A stretch of 64,000 nucleotides of DNA from Methanococcoides sp052057775 (lineage in GTDB: Archaea; Halobacteriota; Methanosarcinia; Methanosarcinales; Methanosarcinaceae): positions 1,054,001 to 1,118,000 of the forward strand of contig NZ_CP195121.1 in NCBI RefSeq assembly GCF_052057775.1. Reading direction: 5' to 3'. This document shows positions 16,740 to 25,195 of this stretch, one piece after another. The position numbers and the translations under genes were made by a program. Position 1 is the first letter of the stretch. Every line of letters begins with the position of its first letter. Under the pieces are notes generated by a model that made no database searches, had not been told where the DNA came from, and saw nothing but the letters and a program-made list of their open reading frames with translations.

Positions 16740-18608
16740 ATGGCAGCCCCAATTGCAGAAGAACTTGCAAAGAAGCAACAAGCGATAAGTGTCGCGGAAT
16801 TTTTTGAGAAGAACAGGCAGATCCTGGGTTTTGATTCGGCACCACGAAGTCTCATCACCACTGTAAAAGAGGCAGTGGACAACTCCCTCGATGCATGTGA
16901 GGAAGCTGAGATCCTCCCGGACATCATGCTTCACATCGAGCGTGTGGGAAAGGACAATGTTTCCGTTATTGTTGAGGATAATGGCCCGGGTATCATAAAA
17001 GAGCAGATCCCTAAAGTGTTTGCAAAGCTGCTTTATGGTTCACGTTTCCATGCATTGAAGCAGAGTCGCGGACAGCAGGGTATTGGAATATCTGCTTCTG
17101 TCCTTTACGCCCAGCTGACAGCAGGCCATCCTACAAAGATCATTTCCAAGATCGGCACTGATGCTCCTGCCCATCACTATGAGCTCATGATCAACACCAG
17201 CACCAACGAGCCTGAGATCCTTCTTGATGAGGTAATTGACTGGGACCGTCCACATGGTACCCGCGTGGAAATGGAGATGGAGGCATCCTATGTAAAGGGC
17301 CGAAGGCAGTCCATCTATGAGTACCTGAAGGCAACTGCCATCGTCAATCCTCATGCAAGGATCACACTTATAGAGCCGGACGGCAATGAGGTAATCTTTG
17401 AAAGGGCGACGGACAAGCTTCCTGTGTCTGCAAAAGAGATCCTGCCACATCCTCACGGTATCGAGCTAGGTACGCTCATGAAGATGCTTCGTTACACTGA
17501 GCGCCAGAAACTTGCACCGTTCTTACGTTATTCTTTTTCCAAGATCGGCCTGCTCACCGCTGAGGAGATCTGCAAGGCCGCAGGACTTGACCCGGAGATG
17601 CCGCCTTCAGAGGTCTCAAGGGATATGTCTAAGAAACTTCTTGATGCTTTTAAGAAGGTCAAGATCATGGCCCCTCCTACCGATTGTCTTTCCCCTATCG
17701 GTGAGGATCTTATATACAAGGGTCTTGAGAAGGAGTTCAATGTTGATTTCATTGCAACCACCACAAGATCAGCTTCTGTTTTCTCCGGTAATCCTTTCGT
17801 TGTGGAGGTTGGTATTGCATACGGCGGTGACCTTCAGAAAGATGACCGTATCGATATAATGAGATTTGCCAACCGTGTTCCATTGCTCTACCAGCAGGGT
17901 GGTTGTGTTACAACCCATGCGGTGGAAGGTATCAAGTGGAAACAGTATGGTCTGAACCAGCCGGGAGGCGGTATGCCTACAGGACCGGTGGTGATCCTAA
18001 TTCATGTTGCATCCACCAACGTTCCTTTCACTTCCGAGTCCAAGGATGCAATCGCTGAGATCCCTGAGATCAGGGATGAGGTTGAACTTGCCATCAAGGA
18101 AGTATCAAGGAAACTGAACCGTTACCTGAATCGTCAGGGAACACTTAAGAAGAGGCGTGAGAAGGAGATCATCATAACCAAAGTGCTTCCAAAGATGGCA
18201 CAAAAACTTGCTGAGACCCTTGATCGCGATGTTCCTGACATCAACCCTGTGGTGGCAAAGGTAATGGGCAATCTTCTTGTGATGCGCAAAGTGGAGCTGG
18301 ACGATAATGGCGGCGCTAACGTATCAGTGACCTTGAAGAACCATGGCAGCAAACTTGCCGATTTCAGGCTTCACGACATGCTTCCGTATGAGATAAGGGA
18401 CGTTGTACCCGAACCAAAGATCATCTCAATGGGGAGCGATTATGACTATGTCTGGAACATGAAGCTTTCTCCTGATGCTTCAAAGGCAGTGACCTACAAA
18501 CTGGAAACTGTTACCGAAGCCGACATATCCAGGCTTCCGCAATTGATCGTGGAGGGCCTTGAGGAAGAGCTTGTCACCGGTGCAAAAGCTATCAAAGGGG
18601 TGATCTGA
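16740..18608 (+). CDS. top6B: DNA topoisomerase VI subunit B
   Basis: ATPase subunit of the archaeal type IIB topoisomerase that relaxes and decatenates DNA. 622 residues: GHKL ATPase at the N-terminus (KEAVDNSLDACEEA with the catalytic Glu and Mg-binding Asn, VEDNGPGI, GQQGIGIS), then the H2TH and transducer domains, with the ATP-contacting lysine expected in the LKKRREKE region. A TATA candidate (AATAAATATC) lies at about 16625. The gene precedes top6A with a 1-base gap. Confidence 0.96.
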   Translation: MAAPIAEELAKKQQAISVAEFFEKNRQILGFDSAPRSLITTVKEAVDNSLDACEEAEILPDIMLHIERVGKDNVSVIVEDNGPGIIKEQIPKVFAKLLYGSRFHALKQSRGQQGIGISASVLYAQLTAGHPTKIISKIGTDAPAHHYELMINTSTNEPEILLDEVIDWDRPHGTRVEMEMEASYVKGRRQSIYEYLKATAIVNPHARITLIEPDGNEVIFERATDKLPVSAKEILPHPHGIELGTLMKMLRYTERQKLAPFLRYSFSKIGLLTAEEICKAAGLDPEMPPSEVSRDMSKKLLDAFKKVKIMAPPTDCLSPIGEDLIYKGLEKEFNVDFIATTTRSASVFSGNPFVVEVGIAYGGDLQKDDRIDIMRFANRVPLLYQQGGCVTTHAVEGIKWKQYGLNQPGGGMPTGPVVILIHVASTNVPFTSESKDAIAEIPEIRDEVELAIKEVSRKLNRYLNRQGTLKKRREKEIIITKVLPKMAQKLAETLDRDVPDINPVVAKVMGNLLVMRKVELDDNGGANVSVTLKNHGSKLADFRLHDMLPYEIRDVVPEPKIISMGSDYDYVWNMKLSPDASKAVTYKLETVTEADISRLPQLIVEGLEEELVTGAKAIKGVI

Positions 18609-18609
18609 A

Positions 18610-19731
18610 ATGCCAGATGATGTAGAGTCAAGATATTCACAACAGAAAAAACAGCACGACCTGCTGGCAAAGAACCGCTTGCTCGGGTTGGCCGAGGAAC
18701 TCTATGACCAGTTCGTGGATGAGGTCGTTCCGAATGTCGGCATCTCAAGCCGTACCAAGAACAACATCGAGTATAGCGAGGACAGCGATGTATGGGTCTA
18801 TGGTGACCGTGAGACCCAGAGGACCGCCAAGACCGTCAAGGGTGCCTTCCAGCTTCTCAAAACGGTGCACTCGGTGGATTTCCTTGTAAAGAACCATCTG
18901 GCAGAGGACCGTGGTTCGACCTTGAGGGAGCTGTATTATATCTCTGAGAACTGGGATATTGCCAAGTTCCGCGAACAGGCTGAGAGTAACAGGCTTATCG
19001 AGGACCTTGAGATCATTACTGCACTCCAGAGGGAGTATTTCCACATGCGTCCTGAGGAGGATGGTGCTACCATGTTCGGTCCTATCAGGATCCGCGAGGA
19101 AACAAAACGCGGTGCACGTATCATACACTGCCAGGAGGACATCGGTGAGAGCGGTTACCAGATCCCGTTCAACGTTGAGAACATTGAGTTCCTTGACCAC
19201 GATGCAAAGTTCATCATTGCCATAGAGACTGGTGGTATGTATGCGAGGCTTATCGAGAACGGTTTTGATGAGAAGTACAATGCCATCCTTGTGCACCTTA
19301 AAGGTCAGCCTGCAAGGTCAACACGCCGTCTTATCAAGAGGATGAACGAGGAGCTAGGGATTCCGGTAGTGGTCTTTACTGATGGTGACCCGTGGTCCTA
19401 CAGGATCTTCGCATCTGTCGCCTACGGTGCTATCAAAAGTGCTCACCTTTCAGAGTTCATGGCAACACCTGCAGCGAAGTTCATTGGTGTACAGCCATCC
19501 GATATCGTGGAATACGAACTTTCCACTGACAAGCTGACTGACAAGGATATCGATGCATTGAGAAGCGAACTGACAGATCCGAGGTTTGCAAGTGACTACT
19601 GGAAAGAGCAGATAAGCCTGCAGCTCAGTATCAAGAAAAAGGCCGAACAGCAGGCCTTTGCAGGAAAAGGCCTTGATTTCGTGACAGATACCTATCTTCC
19701 GAACAGGCTTAGTGAGATGGATATTATCTGA
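18610..19731 (+). CDS. top6A: DNA topoisomerase VI subunit A
   Basis: DNA-cleaving subunit, homologous to Spo11. 373 residues. The catalytic tyrosine is in the CAP-like domain within STLRELYYISENW (Tyr109/Tyr110), and the Toprim domain has IAIETGGMYARL and the VVFTDGDPW metal site. Operon with top6B. Confidence 0.96.
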   Translation: MPDDVESRYSQQKKQHDLLAKNRLLGLAEELYDQFVDEVVPNVGISSRTKNNIEYSEDSDVWVYGDRETQRTAKTVKGAFQLLKTVHSVDFLVKNHLAEDRGSTLRELYYISENWDIAKFREQAESNRLIEDLEIITALQREYFHMRPEEDGATMFGPIRIREETKRGARIIHCQEDIGESGYQIPFNVENIEFLDHDAKFIIAIETGGMYARLIENGFDEKYNAILVHLKGQPARSTRRLIKRMNEELGIPVVVFTDGDPWSYRIFASVAYGAIKSAHLSEFMATPAAKFIGVQPSDIVEYELSTDKLTDKDIDALRSELTDPRFASDYWKEQISLQLSIKKKAEQQAFAGKGLDFVTDTYLPNRLSEMDII

Positions 19732-19822
19732 TCCATCCACCTTTATCTTTTTAAATTAGTTTAAGTAAAAATAATTAGATGATCTACTTGTTGCAGACCA
19801 TTCTGGCTTTAAATAACTGAAC

Positions 19823-20098
19823 TTAAAGTGTCCTGACTTTCAGGATCTTCTCCACAACCGCTTTGTGGTGCAGGTTTTCGGTCATCCTTCCCCTGTCGAT
19901 CCACATGTCTGCAGGTGACTGCAATCCTGCTGTCTTGTGTGGCATGAACTCAATTCCATCGAGAGCAGGAAGTTCTTCGCTCAGCGATGGCGGGACGTGT
20001 GTTCCAAGATGTGGCTTGCCGATGTTATGCAGGAGCTCTTCTGTGGTGATCTCCGGTCTGTTTGCAGCTTTGCGTTCTGTGTTTGTTTTTTCTTCCAT
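19823..20098 (-). CDS. Small conserved-looking hypothetical protein
   Basis: 91 residues, basic N-terminus, no membrane segment, with a proline/histidine-rich middle (GKPHLGTHVPPSLSEE). The function is unknown to me. The ATG has no strong ribosome site, but a TATA-like element that is close to symmetric (AAGTTATATGTAA, about 20141-20153) sits between it and kae1 and could serve both. The opposite strand is also partly open here; the minus frame is preferred because it fits the promoter and has protein-like composition. Confidence 0.45.
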   Translation of the reverse strand: MEEKTNTERKAANRPEITTEELLHNIGKPHLGTHVPPSLSEELPALDGIEFMPHKTAGLQSPADMWIDRGRMTENLHHKAVVEKILKVRTL

Positions 20099-20140
20099 GA
20101 TGGTGGATTGGCTTGCTAACTACTAAAACGTTTCTCAACT

Positions 20141-20153
20141 GGTAAGTTATATG
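20141..20153. promoter_or_regulatory. Candidate shared TATA element between 19823-20098 and kae1
   Basis: AAGTTATATGTAA reads as a TATA box on either strand. It lies about 60 bases before the kae1 start and about 43 bases before the opposite ATG, both workable distances. Confidence 0.35.
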
Positions 20154-20213
20154 TAATTAAGCAAAGTTAATACACACAAAAAAGCGACATTACTTTTCAA
20201 GGAGAATTACCTA

Positions 20214-21224
20214 TTGACCACAGTTCTTGGTATAGAAGGCACAGCATGGAACCTAAGTGCAGCTATTGTTGACGAAGATGATGTTATCGCGGAGGTCACC
20301 GAGACCTATCGGCCGGCCACCGGCGGCATTCATCCCAGGGAAGCTGCACAGCACCATGCACTTTATGCATCCGATGTTATCGAAAGGCTCCTGAAGGAGT
20401 TCCGGGAAAAAGGTCATCATCCAGAGGACATTGATGCTATCGCATTCTCTCAGGGCCCCGGCCTCGGTGCCTGTCTCAGGACCGTTGCCACATCTGCAAG
20501 GGCGCTTGCAATGTCCCTTGAAGTTCCTCTGGTAGGAGTGAATCACTGCATTGCTCACATCGAGATCGGCAGGTGGAAGACACCGGCAAGCGATCCTGTA
20601 GTGTTGTATGTGAGTGGTGGCAATTCACAGGTCCTTGCTCACAGGGCCGGCAAATACAGGATATTCGGTGAGACCCTTGATATCGGTATAGGTAATGCGC
20701 TGGACAAGTTTGCAAGGAGTGCAGGCTTAAGCCACCCCGGCGGTCCAAAGGTGGAAGCATGTGCAAAGGAAGCCACCGGCTATGTCAAAATGCCTTATGT
20801 TGTCAAAGGCATGGACTTCTCCTTCTCAGGACTATCGACCGCTGCCAAGGATGCTCTGGCCTCTAACTCACTGGAAGACGTTTGCTATTCCTTCCAGGAG
20901 AATGCATTTGCAATGCTTGTGGAGGTCACAGAGCGTGCACTCGCACATACCGGCAAGAGCGAGGTGTTGCTTGCAGGCGGTGTGGGTGCGAACATGAGGC
21001 TCAGGGAGATGCTGGACGTCATGTGCGATGACCGTGGTGCAAGATTCTATGTTCCGGAAAAGAGATTCATGGGTGACAACGGTGCAATGATCGCATATAC
21101 GGGATTGCTGATGTTCAGGTCCGGGACCACAACTCCTATTGAACAGTCCCATGTGGATCCGAGCTTCAGGCCGGATACGGTGGATGTGACCTGGATCGCG
21201 GATAAGCATCAGGAGGTGCTTTGA
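20214..21224 (+). CDS. kae1: KEOPS subunit Kae1, tRNA threonylcarbamoyladenosine synthase
   Basis: 336 residues of the ASKHA fold; transfers threonylcarbamoyl to A37 of ANN-decoding tRNAs. The metal-binding histidines are in NHCIAHIEIG; VLYVSGGNSQ and LAGGVGANMRL bind nucleotide, and SFSGLSTA is typical. It starts with TTG, supported by AAGGAG 9 bases upstream. In many archaea Kae1 and Bud32 are one fused protein; here they are separate genes overlapping by one base (TGATG). Confidence 0.95.
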   Translation: MTTVLGIEGTAWNLSAAIVDEDDVIAEVTETYRPATGGIHPREAAQHHALYASDVIERLLKEFREKGHHPEDIDAIAFSQGPGLGACLRTVATSARALAMSLEVPLVGVNHCIAHIEIGRWKTPASDPVVLYVSGGNSQVLAHRAGKYRIFGETLDIGIGNALDKFARSAGLSHPGGPKVEACAKEATGYVKMPYVVKGMDFSFSGLSTAAKDALASNSLEDVCYSFQENAFAMLVEVTERALAHTGKSEVLLAGGVGANMRLREMLDVMCDDRGARFYVPEKRFMGDNGAMIAYTGLLMFRSGTTTPIEQSHVDPSFRPDTVDVTWIADKHQEVL

Positions 21225-21796
21225 TGTATCTTCGAAGTGGTGCCGAGGCCACGGTTGGTCTTAAAGGCGGTTTTGTGGTCAAGGAACGCATACCCAAAAG
21301 GTATCGTGTGGAGGAACTGGATGAGAGGATACGCAAGGAAAGGACCAGGGCGGAAGCACGCCTTATGTCGGAGGCAAGGCGATGCGGTGTTGCAACTCCT
21401 ATCATACATGATATCTATGATTTTACCATTGAGATGGAGTATATCGATGGGATGCCTCTGAAGTATCTGGTTGATGCTGATATTTGTGAAAGGGTTGGTG
21501 AGGTGATAGGCCGGCTTCACAGAGGTGGCATCATTCACGGTGACCTTACCACGTCCAATATGATCGTGAAGGAAGGTCGTATCTACCTGATAGATTTTGG
21601 TCTGGCATTTGTGGACGGTTCTGTGGAATCCAGGGGTGTTGATGTCCATGTGCTGTTCCAGACATTTGAAAGCACACATGCAAATTATGAAGAACTGATA
21701 GAAGCATTCTGTCGCGGTTACAGAAGAGAGCTTGAAGGGGCGGACGATGTCCTGCTCCGTGTAAAAGAGATCGAGAAGAGGGGTCGTTATGCGTAA
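21224..21796 (+). CDS. bud32: KEOPS subunit Bud32 (small RIO-like kinase/ATPase)
   Basis: 190 residues. Has the ATP lysine in VVKERIPKRYR, the catalytic loop HGDLTTSNMI and the metal site IDFGLAF. It acts as an ATPase that drives Kae1. The start overlaps the kae1 stop, and its end overlaps the next gene by 8 bases, so three genes are translated together. Confidence 0.94.
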   Translation: MYLRSGAEATVGLKGGFVVKERIPKRYRVEELDERIRKERTRAEARLMSEARRCGVATPIIHDIYDFTIEMEYIDGMPLKYLVDADICERVGEVIGRLHRGGIIHGDLTTSNMIVKEGRIYLIDFGLAFVDGSVESRGVDVHVLFQTFESTHANYEELIEAFCRGYRRELEGADDVLLRVKEIEKRGRYA

Positions 21797-22334
21797 AATG
21801 GTATTTGTTACTGGTAATAAAGGAAAGTTCGGAGAGGCAAAGGAGATACTGGCTGCAAAGGACATTGAGCTGATACAGAACACTGATGGTTATCCCGAGC
21901 TTCAGGAAGATAACCTTGAGCCTATCGCTGCCTACGGCGCGAAATGGGCTGCTGAGAAACTTAAACATCCGGTCATGGTTGATGATTCCGGCCTGTTCAT
22001 CAAGGCTCTGAATGGTTTTCCTGGTCCGTATTCAGCATTCATTGAGGAGAACCTTGGAAACCAGAAGGTCCTCAAGCTCATGGAAGGCGAAGAGGACAGG
22101 ACTGCCGTTTTCAAGTCAGTGATCGGCTATTGTGAACCCGGAGGGGAACCTTCTGTGTTCACCGGTACCGTGGAAGGGCAGATCGCCTTTGAGGAACGTG
22201 GCACCGGGGGTTTTGGCTATGATCCGATATTCGAGTATGAGGGAAAGACCTTCGGTGAGCTTGGGACCGAGATCAAGAACACCCTGTCTCACAGGCGCAG
22301 GGCACTTGACAAGTTCTTCGAGTGGCTGGACTGA
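21789..22334 (+). CDS. rdgB: Non-canonical purine NTP pyrophosphatase (XTP/dITP diphosphatase)
   Basis: 181 residues, HAM1/RdgB family, which cleans dITP and XTP from nucleotide pools. VFVTGNKGKFGEAK, the VDDSGLFI metal site, GFPGPYSAF, GGFGYDPIF and the C-terminal SHRRRALDKF are all present. This family often follows KEOPS genes in archaea. Confidence 0.94.
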   Translation: MRKMVFVTGNKGKFGEAKEILAAKDIELIQNTDGYPELQEDNLEPIAAYGAKWAAEKLKHPVMVDDSGLFIKALNGFPGPYSAFIEENLGNQKVLKLMEGEEDRTAVFKSVIGYCEPGGEPSVFTGTVEGQIAFEERGTGGFGYDPIFEYEGKTFGELGTEIKNTLSHRRRALDKFFEWLD

Positions 22335-22367
22335 TATTTCCGGTAAGTGATCGTTATCTGAACAGTT

Positions 22368-22967
22368 GTGGTGATCGTGGGCTGCCTTCAACGTTTTCTC
22401 GAAGATACTCGGGGTGTGGACACCATTCCGCTGAAGATGGTGGTCTATCTCGCGATTACCGCACTGGTCATCTTGCTTGCATCTGCTGCATGGAACAACA
22501 TTGGACCTGTGGTGGATGATACTGATATTGACAGGCAGCTGGAAGATGCTGCTCTGAAGATATCCTCCATACAACAGGGTTATGCCAGGGATGTATCCTC
22601 AAAGGGCACGGACGGTTCGATGTGTATTGTGAAACTTTCCCTTCCTGAACATGTCAGGTATGTTGCTTTTGGTGTAGACCCTGATCCGGATGGTGATGGC
22701 AACCTCTCGAATACTGAATGGTCTTTGGAAGATAATGCTATTCTCTGCGGCTATTCCAGCGGTTTCAGAACACGTGTAATTCTCATTGGCGAAACTGTGC
22801 ATTTCAGGAAAGGTATTCAGGACGAAGGTGGCCTATGGATATTCCATGAAGATGCCTATCCGGATAGCAACACCAGCGAGGGTGTTGTGATAGAAGGACC
22901 GATAAACGGTGAGTTCACCTTTGAGCTTGTTTTCGATAAGGGAAAATACACTCTCGCTCATTTCTGA
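22368..22967 (+). CDS. Single-pass, pilin-like membrane protein of unknown function
   Basis: About 199 residues from a GTG start; GTG 22371 or 22377 are also possible and no ribosome site decides. One hydrophobic helix near the N-terminus (residues about 24-45, VVYLAITALVILLASAAW), then an extracellular-looking domain rich in Asp and Gly with DPDPDGDGN. This layout resembles archaeal pilin-like or small exported proteins, but no clear prepilin cleavage motif precedes the helix. Function unknown. Confidence 0.5.
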   Translation: MVIVGCLQRFLEDTRGVDTIPLKMVVYLAITALVILLASAAWNNIGPVVDDTDIDRQLEDAALKISSIQQGYARDVSSKGTDGSMCIVKLSLPEHVRYVAFGVDPDPDGDGNLSNTEWSLEDNAILCGYSSGFRTRVILIGETVHFRKGIQDEGGLWIFHEDAYPDSNTSEGVVIEGPINGEFTFELVFDKGKYTLAHF

Positions 22968-23117
22968 TCAACAGGCGTCAAACCTCATAGGATGATATCT
23001 TAGCTTGTTCGAACCTGAAATATGTAGAATAAAAAAAGCAGATGTGCCGGATATATGCCGACACGAGGTCGTTGTTCCCTGGAATGACTCTTATGAGGCT
23101 TCCATAAGGCTCTTAAA

Positions 23118-23756
23118 TTACTGGATGAAACGGACGGAGTTCTCAAGCACCTGCTTTGCCTGGCTTTCTGTGAGTCCGGCTCCAATAGCCACTTTTAATG
23201 CAGTTTCTTTCGTGATGAGATTATCCGGGCTGTGGGTGTCGGTATCCACCACCATTGTGGCTCCTACCTCATTAGCGATCCTTGCAACGTGCCCGTTGGT
23301 CCTGTTGTGCCCGTTCCTTGCGGTGATCTCGATGCAGACATCGTTGTCCACTGCCATCTGTGCATCCTCCATTGTGAGGAAGCCCGGGTGTGCGAGGATA
23401 TCAACATCTTCACAGGCAACGGCTGCAGCATTGGTCCCGGGTGCAACCGGCTCGACAGGTGATTCCCCGTGAACCACGATTATCTCAGCTCCCAGTTCCT
23501 TTGCCATCTTTGCAAGGGGTGCTATCTTTGCAGGGTGGACGTGTGTCAGCTCAACTCCGGCAAGTACCCTGATATCCATGACCTCTTCCATGTATTTTGC
23601 TTTCTTTACACATGAGAGTACATGTTCGATGTTGGTGTAATCAACGTGGTCGGTAATTCCAATTCCACGGTATCCGAATGTGACCGCACGACGTACGAGT
23701 TCGCTTGGTATGAGTTCTCCGTCACTGAATACGGTGTGTGTGTGTAGGTCTATCAT
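23118..23756 (-). CDS. PHP-domain phosphoesterase
   Basis: 212 residues. The N-terminal IDLHTHTVFSDGE and later TDHVDYTN, GVELTHVHP, ILAHPGF and VDTDTHSPD supply the metal-binding His and Asp residues of the PHP fold. It may be a histidinol-phosphatase-like or nucleotide phosphoesterase; no histidine genes lie nearby, so the substrate is open. Its probable TATA box (minus strand TTTATATTGG, about 23807-23816) overlaps the left end of the integrated element. Confidence 0.8.
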   Translation of the reverse strand: MIDLHTHTVFSDGELIPSELVRRAVTFGYRGIGITDHVDYTNIEHVLSCVKKAKYMEEVMDIRVLAGVELTHVHPAKIAPLAKMAKELGAEIIVVHGESPVEPVAPGTNAAAVACEDVDILAHPGFLTMEDAQMAVDNDVCIEITARNGHNRTNGHVARIANEVGATMVVDTDTHSPDNLITKETALKVAIGAGLTESQAKQVLENSVRFIQ

Positions 23757-23810
23757 TTGCTCACCTGCAAAGTTATGTAAAATGAATGGTCCCTAAGATG
23801 TCATTCCAAT

Positions 23811-23832
23811 ATAAATCGTTTTTGTACGAACA
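23811..23832 (+). repeat. Left attachment site (attL)
   Basis: 22 bases from ATAAATCG to GTACGAACA, repeated at 42579-42600 with one mismatch (T at 23822, G at 42590). Four-base inverted arms TCGT and ACGA flank a 6-base spacer, and the mismatch lies in the spacer, as expected of a tyrosine-recombinase crossover site. Confidence 0.75.
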
Positions 23833-23890
23833 ATTACCCAACATATATACGTTTATTACCTATGAGGGTAATATATGTTAATGTGGTAAC

Positions 23891-25093
23891 ATGACACCCG
23901 AAGAGAAGTTAGCAAATAATTTCGAGCGTTTAAAGACACTTGGCAAAGAAACGATATCGGATGACGGTAAGACAATTCCTCCTATTACTTCAAGTTCGAA
24001 TGTTGAGATTTCTATTAAATATGTTAATCATCTGATAAGAAGGAATAGGGTCGCAAAGAGTACAATCCATAATATCATTTCAGACCTGATTTTATTGTTT
24101 AGTCATAATGATATTGAACTGGATTCGATATCGGAAGAGGATATAGATAATTTCTTGACATTTCTTCAAACCCACACTTACAAACGTGGCGGGAAAGTGA
24201 AACCTCTTTCAGAAGCAACCAAGATGACGCGCAAGGCACATTTGCGAGACCTATTAAAGTTCCTCGATAAACCTGAACTTGTAGACATGATTGAGATCAA
24301 ACCGCTAAAGAATAGTCGGAAATTACCTGAGGACTTATTGACCAAAGATGAAGTCCAGAAACTCATAGATCATGCAAACTCAACGCGCGACAAAGCCCTG
24401 ATTGCTTCATTGTATGACTCGGGCGCAAGGATCGGCGAACAGGTATCTTGCAAGATCAAAAATATTCAGTTTGATGACAATGGTTGTGTAGTCATCTTCC
24501 CTGAAGGTAAGACAGGTGCCAGAAGAAACAGATTAGTTTATGCGGCATCATATCTGCGGCAATGGATTGATTGTCACCCACAGAAGGACAATCCCGATGC
24601 ACCATTATGGATATCATTAGACAAGAGCCAAAAGGGTATAACAACAGATACAGTCCGTAAGGCTTTAAGCAAGATTGCTGAAAGAGCGGGTGTCAAGAAA
24701 AGAGTTAATCCCCATTCATTTAGACATGCAAGGGCGACACATCTCGCACCGCATATGACTGAGCAGCAGATGAAATCCTATCTTGGTTGGACTCCTGATT
24801 CCAATATGGCGGGTGTTTATGTTCACCTATCAGGGAAGGATACTGACGATGCGGTATTAGCTATGTACGGTATGAAGAATGTTGAGGAACAGGATGATGC
24901 AATGGCGATTGTAAGATGCCCACGGTGCAAAGAGATCAATCCCAAGACCAGTAAATTGTGCGGCAAGTGTCTATATGAATTAAGTGAGGATGCAAGGAAG
25001 GAAAAGGAAGATGTTATGATGATGTTAATGGATGCGCTTGCAGAAGATGATAGGTTTAGAGAAATATTCCTACAACTAAAAGCAAGTGCATAA
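23891..25093 (+). CDS. int: Tyrosine recombinase / integrase with C-terminal zinc ribbon
   Basis: 400 residues. Residues about 35-150 form the SAM-like DNA-binding domain; the catalytic domain has Arg in YDSGARIGE, Lys in FPEGKTGARR, HSFRHARATHL, LGWT, and the nucleophile Tyr in AGVYVHLSG. The end carries CPRCKEINPKTSKLCGKC, a zinc ribbon seen in several archaeal integrases. It lies just inside attL and should integrate and excise the element. Confidence 0.92.
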   Translation: MTPEEKLANNFERLKTLGKETISDDGKTIPPITSSSNVEISIKYVNHLIRRNRVAKSTIHNIISDLILLFSHNDIELDSISEEDIDNFLTFLQTHTYKRGGKVKPLSEATKMTRKAHLRDLLKFLDKPELVDMIEIKPLKNSRKLPEDLLTKDEVQKLIDHANSTRDKALIASLYDSGARIGEQVSCKIKNIQFDDNGCVVIFPEGKTGARRNRLVYAASYLRQWIDCHPQKDNPDAPLWISLDKSQKGITTDTVRKALSKIAERAGVKKRVNPHSFRHARATHLAPHMTEQQMKSYLGWTPDSNMAGVYVHLSGKDTDDAVLAMYGMKNVEEQDDAMAIVRCPRCKEINPKTSKLCGKCLYELSEDARKEKEDVMMMLMDALAEDDRFREIFLQLKASA

Positions 25094-25195
25094 TTTTTTT
25101 TCTCTGAGCGGCACGTAGATCGCGTGTGACGGGATTTCTGGATGCTGCCTATACCCTGGTATACCCTGAACTAAAAAAAAAGAAGGGAGGGGATT

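Noticed and set aside
23005..23472. Plus-strand frame opposite the PHP gene whose first 40 residues look protein-like
   Set aside because: Most of it is antisense to a clear PHP-domain gene, it has no ribosome site, and composition after residue 40 is typical of a shadow frame. A short remnant at 23005-23120 cannot be excluded.
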